38,559 nt of DNA from Comamonadaceae bacterium PBBC2 (GTDB taxonomy: Bacteria > Pseudomonadota > Gammaproteobacteria > Burkholderiales > Burkholderiaceae_C): the NCBI GenBank assembly GCA_002255935.1, contig NKIO01000034.1:1-38559 (forward strand). Reading direction: 5' to 3'. Below the pieces are notes generated by a model. That model searched no databases, was not told the origin of the DNA, and saw only the letters and a program-made list of their open reading frames with translations. The translations under genes were made by a program, and so were the position numbers. Every line of letters begins with the position of its first letter. The stretch's first letter is position 1. Below, in pieces: positions 26,631 through 38,559 of this stretch.

Positions 26631-27266
26631 TCACTGTGCCGCTTGCAATCCGCTCATGAAGTGCGCCGACATGCGCTCGGCGGCCACTTCGGGCTGGCGC
26701 TCTGCCAAGGCCTGAACGATGGCGCGGTGTTCGGCCAGGGACTGCTCGATGCGGCCCTCTTTGAACAGTGAGCTGTGGCGGTTGAGCTTCATCACCTTGC
26801 GCAAATCGGCCACCATCTGGTCGCGCCAACGGTTGTCGGCGATCTCCAGCAGCAGCATGTGGAAGGCTTCGTTGATCTCGAAAAAGCGATCGCGGTCGGC
26901 TGTAGCGGCTTCCAAGTCTTTTTGCAGCTGTTGGATCTGGGCCATTTGGGCGTCGCTCGCTCGGGTGGCCACCACGCGGGCGGCGTCTGATTCCAGCAGC
27001 GCCAGCAGGTGGTACACGTCGCGCAGGTCTTTTTCGCTGACCTCGGTCACATAAGCGCCGCGCCGCACTTTCATGGTGACCAGGCCTTCGGCTGCCAGCA
27101 CCTTCAGGGCCTCGCGCAAAGGGGTGCGGCTGATGCCCAAAGCTTCGGCAATGCGCAGCTCGTCGATCCAGCAGCCCGGCTCCAGCTCGCGGGCAAAGAT
27201 GCGCTGCCGCAGCAGTTCGGCAACTTCTTCATACAGGGCGCGAGGGGCGAGGGACAGGGCGGACAT
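26631..27266 (-). CDS. GntR family transcriptional regulator, FadR/FCD subfamily
   Basis: Regulator of 211 residues: N-terminal winged helix (about 8-72: YEEVAELLRQRIFARELEPG, then RIAEALGISRTPLREALKVL and LVTMKVRRGAYVTEV) and the all-helical FCD effector domain (about 80-205) with metal-binding candidates in ESDAARVVATR, NEAFHMLLLE and AEHRAIVQALAE. The ATG at 27266 (MSALSLAPRA) is chosen; a TTG two codons earlier is possible. Divergent from scpA with 151 bp between the starts, so it probably controls the propionyl-CoA/methylmalonyl-CoA operon and its own gene. The effector is unknown; FCD proteins usually bind carboxylic acids. Confidence 0.92.
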   Translation of the reverse strand: MSALSLAPRALYEEVAELLRQRIFARELEPGCWIDELRIAEALGISRTPLREALKVLAAEGLVTMKVRRGAYVTEVSEKDLRDVYHLLALLESDAARVVATRASDAQMAQIQQLQKDLEAATADRDRFFEINEAFHMLLLEIADNRWRDQMVADLRKVMKLNRHSSLFKEGRIEQSLAEHRAIVQALAERQPEVAAERMSAHFMSGLQAAQ

Positions 27267-27417
27267 GGACAAATAGAGGTCAGTTTCTGGCTTTGGATTG
27301 TAAGCCGGTTAAAATATTCTGCATCAATAATTATGAATCACGAACCTTGTAAGGGCTTTTGCAGCATCAGGCTGCCAAAATCAGTGCAAGTTATTTTTGT
27401 CTCGAAAGTGGTGAGCC
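27267..27417. promoter_or_regulatory. Divergent control region between gntR and scpA
   Basis: No gene. An AT-rich patch at about 27308-27340 contains the palindrome ATAATTAT. Nearer scpA is the hairpin TTTTGCAGC (27357-27365), loop ATCAG, GCTGC-C-AAAA (27371-27380), which has one bulged C. A possible minus-strand promoter for gntR reads TTGATG, 19 bp, TACAAT (27302-27297). I cannot assign the GntR operator with certainty, and there is no cobalamin riboswitch signature although the mutase needs B12. Confidence 0.4.
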
Positions 27418-29573
<2,156 letters not shown>

Positions 29574-29574
<1 letters not shown>

Positions 29575-29600
29575 TGCTTGAAGACGGGACATCCGCTTGA
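29574..29600 (+). CDS. Eight-codon minigene bridging scpA and meaB
   Basis: ATG (29574-29576) overlaps the scpA stop (TGATG), encodes MLEDGTSA and stops at TGA (29598-29600), which overlaps the meaB TTG start (TTGA). It could pass terminating ribosomes from scpA to the weak meaB start. It might also be chance; I claim no peptide function. Confidence 0.3.
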
Positions 29601-30610
29601 CGCCTGATCAGTTGCTGCAAGGTTTGCTGCACGGCACTGCGCCGGTGCAGCGCCGCGCCATGGCCAAAGCGATCACGCTGCTCGAGTCCACCCGCGCTGA
29701 CCACCGCGCCTTGGCCGACGGGCTGCTCACAGCCATGCTGCCGCACACCGGCCAGTCCTTTCGTTTGGGCATCAGCGGTGTGCCCGGCGTGGGCAAGTCC
29801 ACTTTCATCGAGGCCTTGGGCCTGTATTTGATTGGCCAAGGACACCGCGTGGCGGTGCTCGCGGTCGATCCGTCCAGCACCGTGTCGGGCGGCTCCATCT
29901 TGGGCGACAAGACCCGCATGGAGCATTTGAGCGTGCATCCGCAGGCCTACATCCGCCCCAGCCCCAGCAGCGGCACACTGGGCGGCGTGGCCGAAAAAAC
30001 CCGCGAGTCCATGTTGGTGTGCGAGGCCGCAGGCTACGACGTGGTGATCGTCGAGACCGTGGGCGTGGGCCAAAGCGAAACCGCCGTGGCCAATATGAGC
30101 GACATGTTTGTGCTCTTGCAGCTGCCCAATGCGGGTGACGATTTGCAGGCCATCAAAAAAGGCGTGATGGAAATCGCCGATCTGGTGGTCATCAACAAGG
30201 CCGACATCGATGCCATCGCCGCCACCCGTGCGCAGCTGCAAATCACCAGCGCCTTGCAGCTGCTGGGCATGCACGCGTCTTCTGGCCACATGCACGGCGA
30301 CGACAGCGTCTGGCACCCCAAGGTCGTTCAGATCAGTGCCTTGCTGAACCAAGGCGTGGACACCTTCTGGGCCGCGGTCAGCGAATTCAAGGCCATCCAA
30401 AACAAGAACGGCCGCTTTGGCATCCGTCGCCAACAGCAAGCCTTGTCGTGGATGTGGGAGCGCATCGACGCCGGCCTGAAACAAAACTTCCGGGCGCAGC
30501 CGCGTGTGCAAACCCTGCTGCCCCAACTGAGTCAACAAGTCGGGGCGGGCCAGCTGGCCGCATCGACTGCTGCCCGTCAACTGCTCAGCGCTTACCAAGC
30601 GCAGAGTTAA
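29597..30610 (+). CDS. meaB: Methylmalonyl-CoA mutase-associated G3E GTPase
   Basis: GTPase that gates cobalamin loading of the mutase and protects it from inactivation. 337 residues with Walker [10 protein letters not shown] (61-69), the switch/Mg region [20 protein letters not shown], the G3 region [10 protein letters not shown], and NKAD for guanine specificity; a C-terminal dimerisation arm follows. The start is TTG at 29597 ([13 protein letters not shown]), 22 bp after scpA; no ATG in this frame gives the family N-terminus. It is next to its client enzyme, as is usual. It was formerly annotated as argK. Confidence 0.95.
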   Translation: MTPDQLLQGLLHGTAPVQRRAMAKAITLLESTRADHRALADGLLTAMLPHTGQSFRLGISGVPGVGKSTFIEALGLYLIGQGHRVAVLAVDPSSTVSGGSILGDKTRMEHLSVHPQAYIRPSPSSGTLGGVAEKTRESMLVCEAAGYDVVIVETVGVGQSETAVANMSDMFVLLQLPNAGDDLQAIKKGVMEIADLVVINKADIDAIAATRAQLQITSALQLLGMHASSGHMHGDDSVWHPKVVQISALLNQGVDTFWAAVSEFKAIQNKNGRFGIRRQQQALSWMWERIDAGLKQNFRAQPRVQTLLPQLSQQVGAGQLAASTAARQLLSAYQAQS

Positions 30611-30643
30611 CCTGAATCTTCCTGGAGAAAAGAGAGAGCAACC

Positions 30644-32176
<1,533 letters not shown>

Positions 32177-32196
32177 TTGCCAAGGAGAAGAACAAG

Positions 32197-34245
<2,049 letters not shown>

Positions 34246-34728
34246 ATGACACGTCCCTTCAAGGTCTTGGGCGTTCAGCAAATCGCCATTGGCGGGCCTG
34301 ACAAGGCCCGCCTGCAAAAACTCTGGGTCGACATGTTCGGCCTGGAAGTGACCGGCACCTTCAAAAGCGAGCGTGAGAACGTGGACGAAGACATCTGCGC
34401 GATCGGCACTGGCCCTTTCAAGGTCGAAGTCGATTTGATGCAGCCGCTGGACCCCGAGAAAAAGCCTGCTGTGCACACCACGCCACTGAACCACATCGGC
34501 TTGTGGATCGACGATCTGCCGGTCGCCGTCGACTGGCTCACAGCGCAAGGCGTGCGCTTTGCGCCAGGCGGCATCCGCAAGGGTGCGGCCGGTTTTGACA
34601 TCACGTTTTTGCACCCCAAGGCGAACGAAGAGTTCCCCATCGGTGGCGAAGGCGTGTTGATCGAGTTGGTGCAGGCACCGGCCGAAGTGGTCAAGGCCTT
34701 TGCGGCTTTGGCGGCCAACGCGCATTGA
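34246..34728 (+). CDS. VOC superfamily protein, candidate methylmalonyl-CoA epimerase
   Basis: 160 residues, two beta-alpha-beta-beta-beta repeats. The second half resembles methylmalonyl-CoA epimerase closely: [17 protein letters not shown], then [13 protein letters not shown] and GVLIELVQ, giving metal ligands H83 and E140. In the first half the usual His of the 'DHIGIAV' motif is Gln 12 (VQQIAIG), and E61 in FKVEVDL may be another ligand. Its ATG touches the pccA stop (TAAATG). The pathway needs an epimerase because PCC makes the (S) form and the mutase uses the (R) form, and no other candidate is here. The changed ligand leaves some doubt; it could be a related VOC enzyme. Confidence 0.8.
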   Translation: MTRPFKVLGVQQIAIGGPDKARLQKLWVDMFGLEVTGTFKSERENVDEDICAIGTGPFKVEVDLMQPLDPEKKPAVHTTPLNHIGLWIDDLPVAVDWLTAQGVRFAPGGIRKGAAGFDITFLHPKANEEFPIGGEGVLIELVQAPAEVVKAFAALAANAH

Positions 34729-34733
34729 TCTTT

Positions 34734-34760
34734 GTCGGACCTGAAGGTCCGACCTACAGG
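34734..34760. repeat. REP-type palindrome with CTACAGG tail
   Basis: Perfect palindrome GTCGGACCTGAAGGTCCGAC (34734-34753) followed by CTACAGG, the same tail as in the units at 26371 and 26494. It begins five bases after the VOC stop codon. Further degenerate GTCGG/CCGAC remains are at 34770-34777. Confidence 0.75.
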
Positions 34761-34806
34761 GTCTGAAGCCGCCGACCTGCCCATGCCCATGACTGGGTCC
34801 TCGCAG

Positions 34807-34826
34807 GTCGGAGCTTCAACGCCGAC
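34807..34826. repeat. Imperfect REP-type palindrome
   Basis: GTCGGAGCTTCAACGCCGAC, preceded by CAG. It is a near match to the palindrome at 26494 with one arm degraded. It lies between the first element and the shared terminator. Confidence 0.6.
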
Positions 34827-34836
34827 ATTTCTGCCC

Positions 34837-34870
34837 AAAAGCCCGTCAGACCCCGGTCTGGCGGGCTTTT
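34837..34870. terminator. Terminator between the VOC gene and the RnfB-like gene
   Basis: AAAAGCCCG (34837-34845) plus CAGACC pairs with GGTCTG plus CGGGCTTTT (34862-34870), a long stem with one G-T step. It overlaps the last codons of the convergent gene on the minus strand and can act in both directions. Confidence 0.8.
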
Positions 34871-35535
34871 GCTTTGGCCAATGCCGCTTCGATGATGGCG
34901 CGTTTGCGGTCCACCTCGGGGGCGTTTTCTGTGCCGTGGGTGTGCGCTGCCAAATCGGCCAGTTTGTGCTCGGCTTTCGCTTGGAGCTGCTGTTGATGCG
35001 CTTGCTCTTCGCGCACCAAGCGTTTTTTGCGCGATTCAAATCGCTGGCGTGCGGTGCCCGCTTGTTCGGCTGACCAAGCAGCCCAGCCGGTGTTGTCGCC
35101 CGTTGCGTTTTCGAGTTGGATGCAGTCGACAGGGCACACCGGGATGCACAACTCGCAGCCGGTGCACCAGGGCTCGATCACGGTGTGCATGAGTTTGTTG
35201 GCCCCCAGGATGGCATCGGTGGGGCAGGCCTTGATGCACAAGGTGCAGCCGATGCACCAAGCCTCGTCGATGATGGCCATGTGGCGTGGGCCTTCTACGC
35301 CGTGCTCGGGGTTCAGGGGCAGGGCGGCTTGGCCGGTCAGCGCCGCCAAGCGCTCGATGCCAGCTTGGCCGCCTGGCGGGCATTGGTTGATGGCCGCTTC
35401 ACCCCGGGCCATGGCCATGGCGTAGCTGGCGCAGTCGGGGTAGCCGCAGCGCGTGCACTGCGTTTGCGGCAGTGCATCGTTCAGGCATTGAAAAAGCGCC
35501 TGGGTCACAGGCGCTGTTTCTGGCAAAGCGGGCAT
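34846..35535 (-). CDS. RnfB-like iron-sulfur protein (soluble ferredoxin form)
   Basis: Electron-transfer protein of 229 residues. The N-terminal 'Fes' 4Fe-4S motif is [13 protein letters not shown] with a further Cys (about 27-52). Two bacterial ferredoxin motifs follow: [12 protein letters not shown] (about 94-105) and [12 protein letters not shown] (about 124-135). The C-terminal third is a charged coiled coil rich in Arg, Gln and Ala. RnfB of the Rnf complex has an N-terminal membrane helix; this protein lacks one, and no other rnf genes are here, so it is probably a stand-alone donor whose partner is unknown. ATG at 35535; it starts 5 bp after the phaZ stop, so it is likely co-transcribed with phaZ. 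Confidence 0.88.
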   Translation of the reverse strand: MPALPETAPVTQALFQCLNDALPQTQCTRCGYPDCASYAMAMARGEAAINQCPPGGQAGIERLAALTGQAALPLNPEHGVEGPRHMAIIDEAWCIGCTLCIKACPTDAILGANKLMHTVIEPWCTGCELCIPVCPVDCIQLENATGDNTGWAAWSAEQAGTARQRFESRKKRLVREEQAHQQQLQAKAEHKLADLAAHTHGTENAPEVDRKRAIIEAALAKAKARQTGV

Positions 35536-35540
35536 GGGCC

Positions 35541-37154
35541 TCAGGCTTTTTTCTGGGCTTCAACCCAGGTGGTTTTGACGGGCGCACTGGCCTTGGCGGC
35601 TGGCTTTGCCGGCGCCTTGGCTTGCGCAGGCGCAGCTTTTTTCGCAACAGGCTTGGCCGCCACTTTGACTTCGGGCTGCGCGACCACTTTGGCGGGCGCC
35701 TTCACCGGCTTGGCAACGGCCTTGGCTTTGACAGGCGTTGTCTTGGCCGTTGCGGCTTTCACGGGTGCGGCTTTAACCGGTGCGGCAACGGGTGCGGTCT
35801 TAGCGGGTGCAGCTTGAACGGCAACGGCCTTAACGACTGCTGCCTTGGCAGGCGCGACCGTGGCTGGGGCCGAGGGTGCTTTGGCCACGGCAGCTGCATG
35901 GCTCTGGATGAACTGCACCACTTGCGGGTACACAATCTTGCGCCAGCGGCTGCCGCTGAAAATACCGTAGTGGCCTGCGCCGGGCACTTCCAGGTGCAGG
36001 CGGTCTTTGTCCGACACGCCGGTGCACATGTCTTGTGCCGCGCGGGTTTGACCTGAACCGGAGATGTCGTCCAACTCGCCTTCCACGGTCATCAAGGCGG
36101 TGCCTTTGATGTCTTGTGGGCGCACGCGTTCGACTTTGCCATCCACGCCCTTGACGTCCCAAGTGCCGTTGACCAGTTTGAAGTCCTGGAACACGGTCTG
36201 GATGGTCTCCAGGTAGTAATCGGCGTCCATGTCGAGCACCGCGTTGTACTCGTCATAGAACTTGCGGTGGGCTTCGGCGCTGGCGTCGTCACCCTTGATC
36301 AGGTCTTTGAAGTAATCGTAGTGGCTGTTGGCATGGCGGTCGGGGTTCATCGCCACAAAGCCGGTGTATTGCAAGAAGCCAGGGTACACGCGGCGACCAG
36401 CACCAGGGAAGTTCGCTGGCACGCGGTAGATCACGTTGTTCTCGAACCACTCAAAGCTCTTGTTGGTGGCCAAGTTGTTCACCGAGGTGGGCGACTTGCG
36501 TGCATCGATCGGGCCGCCCATCATGGTCATGGTCAGCGGGGTCTTTTCGCCACGGCTGGCCATCAGCGACACGGCGGCCATCACCGGCACGGTGGGCTGG
36601 CAAACGCTCACGATGTGGCAGTTGCCATAGATGGACTGCAGGTGGCGGATGAATTCCTGCACGTAGTTGATGTAGTCGTCCAGGTGGAATTCACCTTCGG
36701 ACATGGGCACCAAGCGGGCATTCTTCCAGTCGGTGATGTAGACCTTGTGGTCCTGCAACATGGTCTTGACGGTGTCACGCAGCAAAGTGGCGTAGTGGCC
36801 CGACAGCGGCGCCACGATCAGCACGGCAGGCTGGGCCTTGAGCTGGGTCAGGGTGGCGGGATCGTCCGAGAAACGCTTGAAGCGGCGCAGTTCGCAAAAG
36901 GGCTTGTTGATCTCGATGCGCTCGTGGATGGCCACGTCGGTGTTGTTGACCTTGACGGTTTGGATGCCGAATTCGGGTTTCTCGTAGTCTTTGCCCAGGC
37001 GGTGCATCAGGGCATACGCGGCAGAGACGCGTTGCGCCAATGGGGTCTGCGAAATGGGGCTCAGCGGGTTGCTGTAGAGCTTGGCTGCGGCCTGCGCGAG
37101 ATCGGAAAAAGGTTCCATGATCGAGCGCTGTGTTTCGAAGATCTGGTAAAGCAT
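35541..37154 (-). CDS. phaZ: Intracellular polyhydroxybutyrate depolymerase with Lys/Ala/Pro-rich tail
   Basis: Mobilises stored PHB on granules. 537 residues. The catalytic part (about 1-420) is like Cupriavidus PhaZa1: the nucleophile is a cysteine in VSVCQPTVP (C185), with Asp at 362/363 in [11 protein letters not shown] and His 395 in [10 protein letters not shown]. The last roughly 115 residues (421-537) form a low-complexity tail of Ala, Lys, Pro and Val repeats (for example [15 protein letters not shown] and [15 protein letters not shown]) with hardly any acidic residue. This resembles histone H1-like or PhaF-type tails, which bind DNA. The frame is continuous. ATG at 37154 with GGGA about 10 bp upstream. 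Confidence 0.93.
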   Translation of the reverse strand: MLYQIFETQRSIMEPFSDLAQAAAKLYSNPLSPISQTPLAQRVSAAYALMHRLGKDYEKPEFGIQTVKVNNTDVAIHERIEINKPFCELRRFKRFSDDPATLTQLKAQPAVLIVAPLSGHYATLLRDTVKTMLQDHKVYITDWKNARLVPMSEGEFHLDDYINYVQEFIRHLQSIYGNCHIVSVCQPTVPVMAAVSLMASRGEKTPLTMTMMGGPIDARKSPTSVNNLATNKSFEWFENNVIYRVPANFPGAGRRVYPGFLQYTGFVAMNPDRHANSHYDYFKDLIKGDDASAEAHRKFYDEYNAVLDMDADYYLETIQTVFQDFKLVNGTWDVKGVDGKVERVRPQDIKGTALMTVEGELDDISGSGQTRAAQDMCTGVSDKDRLHLEVPGAGHYGIFSGSRWRKIVYPQVVQFIQSHAAAVAKAPSAPATVAPAKAAVVKAVAVQAAPAKTAPVAAPVKAAPVKAATAKTTPVKAKAVAKPVKAPAKVVAQPEVKVAAKPVAKKAAPAQAKAPAKPAAKASAPVKTTWVEAQKKA

Positions 37155-37216
37155 GTGGCGATTTCCCTGGTGACGTGACCAAATATGGTGCGGTGCAGCA
37201 ATCCTACAGGACTTGG

Positions 37217-37232
37217 CTCGAAAATTTTCGAG
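37217..37232. promoter_or_regulatory. 16 bp perfect palindrome upstream of phaZ
   Basis: CTCGAAAATTTTCGAG at 37217-37232, 63 bp before the phaZ start on its upstream side. A TGC-rich stretch, TGCGGTGCAGCA (37189-37200), lies between it and the gene. It is a candidate operator; no regulator is identified. Confidence 0.45.
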
Positions 37233-37270
37233 AGTTGACCCTAATCACGTGTCATGTGAGTGACCCCATG

Positions 37271-37295
37271 AAAAAACCGCCACGAGGGCGGTTTT
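37271..37295 (-). terminator. Terminator of the aromatic aminotransferase gene
   Basis: On the minus strand AAAACCGCC (37295-37287), loop CTCGT, GGCGGTTTTTT (37281-37271). It separates tyrB from phaZ. Confidence 0.93.
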
Positions 37296-37315
37296 GAAGC
37301 GGGTTTCGACGGCTT

Positions 37316-38512
37316 TTAAACCACTTTGGCGATGGCTTGGCAGACGTAGTCGATGTTCTTGCTGTTGAGCGCTGCCACGCACATGCGGCCAGTGTCGGTG
37401 CCGTACACACCAAACTCGCTGCGCAGGCGCACCATTTGGTCTTTGGTCAGGCCTGAGTAGCTGAACATGCCGATCTGGCTGGTGATGAAGCCCATGTCTT
37501 GCTGCACACCTGCGGCCTTGAGGCCGTCGACCAGTTTTTGGCGCATGGCTTTGATGCGCACACGCATTTCGGCCAGTTCGCTTTCCCACTGGGCGCGCAG
37601 CTCGGGGTTGTTCAGCACAGCCGCCACCACCGCACCACCGTGGATGGGCGGGTTGGAATAGTTGGTGCGGATCGCGATTTTCAGTTGCGACAGCACGCGG
37701 GCCGCTTCTTCCTTGTCAGAGGCCACCACCGACAGGGCGCCCACGCGCTCGCCGTACAGGCTGAAGCTCTTGGAAAAAGAAGTGGACACGAAGATGTTCA
37801 GGCCTGCGGCCACGAACTTGCCGATCACGGCGCCGTCTTCGGCGATGCCGTGGCCAAAGCCTTGGTAAGCCATGTCCAGGAAAGCCGTCAGGCCCTTGGC
37901 CTTGACGGTGGCAATGACCTGGTCCCACTGGGCGTCGGTGATGTCGTAGCCGGTGGGGTTGTGGCAGCAAGCGTGCAACACCACGATGGTGCCTGCAGCG
38001 GCCGCGTTCAGGCTGGCCAGCATGCCTTCGAAGTTCACGCCGCGCTTGGCCGCTTCGTAGTAGGCGTAGCTCTCGACTTCAAAACCGGCGTTCACGAAGA
38101 TGGCGCGGTGGTTCTCCCAGCTGGGGTCGGAGATCATCACCTTGGCGTTGGGGCTGACTTTCTTCAGGAAGTCGGCGCCGATTTTCAGGCCGCCGGTGCC
38201 GCCAATGGCTTGCACGGTGGAGACACGGCCCGACTGGACCACGTCGGAGTCGGCACCAAACACCAAGGCCTTGACCGCGTTGTCGTAGGCCACGATGCCG
38301 TCAATCGGCAGGTAACCACGGGCCGAAGGGGTGGCCATCATGGTTTTTTCGGCGGCTTGCACACACTGCAGCAGGGGCAGTTTGCCGTTGTCGTCGAAAT
38401 ACACACCCACGCCCAAGTTGACCTTGTTGGGGTTGGTGTCGGCGTTGTATTGCTCGTTCAGACCCAGGATCGGGTCGCGGGGGGCCATTTCGACGGCAGA
38501 AAACAGAGACAT
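37316..38512 (-). CDS. tyrB: Aromatic amino acid aminotransferase
   Basis: PLP-dependent class I aminotransferase that forms or breaks down Tyr, Phe and (partly) Asp by exchange with 2-oxoglutarate. The 398-residue product has the family length. Visible features are NLGVGVYFDDNGKLPLL, the glycine-rich AIGGTGGLK (about 102-110), the Asn motif HNPTGYD (about 184-190), FLDMAYQGFG, and the PLP lysine K248 in STSFSKSFSLYGERVG. The ATG at 38512 has GAGGA upstream. The aspartate enzyme is very similar; the aromatic assignment is by resemblance. It ends at a terminator, so it is a separate unit. Confidence 0.93.
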   Translation of the reverse strand: MSLFSAVEMAPRDPILGLNEQYNADTNPNKVNLGVGVYFDDNGKLPLLQCVQAAEKTMMATPSARGYLPIDGIVAYDNAVKALVFGADSDVVQSGRVSTVQAIGGTGGLKIGADFLKKVSPNAKVMISDPSWENHRAIFVNAGFEVESYAYYEAAKRGVNFEGMLASLNAAAAGTIVVLHACCHNPTGYDITDAQWDQVIATVKAKGLTAFLDMAYQGFGHGIAEDGAVIGKFVAAGLNIFVSTSFSKSFSLYGERVGALSVVASDKEEAARVLSQLKIAIRTNYSNPPIHGGAVVAAVLNNPELRAQWESELAEMRVRIKAMRQKLVDGLKAAGVQQDMGFITSQIGMFSYSGLTKDQMVRLRSEFGVYGTDTGRMCVAALNSKNIDYVCQAIAKVV

Positions 38513-38559
38513 GAAAAGTCCTCGGAATTGTTCAGTGGTGGCGGGAATCCCGATCCTCG

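Noticed and set aside
27267-27417. Possible cobalamin riboswitch before the B12-dependent mutase
   Set aside because: The region is too short and lacks the conserved B12-box; only a small hairpin is present.

Overview
The window is a 38.6 kb stretch of ordinary-looking chromosome from a betaproteobacterium of the order Burkholderiales, most likely the family Comamonadaceae (Limnohabitans, Rhodoferax and Polaromonas-like relatives). The basis is the gene order ilvBHC-pssA-leuA, the class I phaC-phaA-phaB set, the sigma factor/DUF3619/DUF3106/RDD cassette, the propionyl-CoA carboxylase operon with a single-chain methylmalonyl-CoA mutase, and the high-GC codon use throughout. I see no rRNA, tRNA, insertion sequence, prophage or CRISPR array.

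Layout. Positions 1-2425: a membrane proton-pumping pyrophosphatase (3' end outside the window), divergent from the soluble pyrophosphatase ppa. 2425-5690: a FemAB-like protein divergent from nadE, with glnB directly after nadE. 5689-8886 (minus strand): a tightly packed run, sigma factor > DUF3619 > DUF3106 > RDD > dgkA > LOG-family hydrolase, in which the first four genes overlap each other by a few bases. 9026-15264: branched-chain amino acid synthesis (ilvB, ilvH, ilvC), pssA, then leuA behind a leucine-codon leader peptide and attenuator. 15319-19956: a D,D-endopeptidase, an IclR regulator, the two N-degron aminoacyl transferases (aat, bpt), pgeF and a small membrane protein. 19990-23874: the polyhydroxybutyrate operon phaC-phaA-phaB behind an inverted repeat. 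23891-26352: SPFH protein and NfeD, divergent from dusA. 26371-26600: REP-type palindromes. 26631-34870: a GntR regulator divergent from scpA-meaB-pccB-pccA-VOC, the complete route from propionyl-CoA to succinyl-CoA, ending in more REP elements. 34846-38512 (minus strand): an aromatic aminotransferase, then an intracellular PHA depolymerase with an unusual Lys/Ala/Pro-rich tail, and an RnfB-like ferredoxin.

How it works together. The main theme is acyl-CoA carbon flow. Acetyl-CoA is stored as PHB by PhaA, PhaB and PhaC and released by PhaZ. Propionyl-CoA (from odd-chain or branched-chain breakdown) is carboxylated, epimerised and rearranged to succinyl-CoA. PII (glnB) next to NAD synthetase links nitrogen status to NAD supply, and two pyrophosphatases sit side by side.

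Most worth a second look: the sigma/DUF3619/DUF3106/RDD cassette as a possible uncharacterised envelope signalling unit; the histone-like tail on PhaZ; the leu attenuator with a visible antiterminator pairing; the REP repeats with compensatory stem changes; the inverted repeats before phaC and phaZ; interlocking palindromes in the hppA leader; and the VOC protein as a divergent methylmalonyl-CoA epimerase. No single system here is clearly new. These are the parts least explained by known families.
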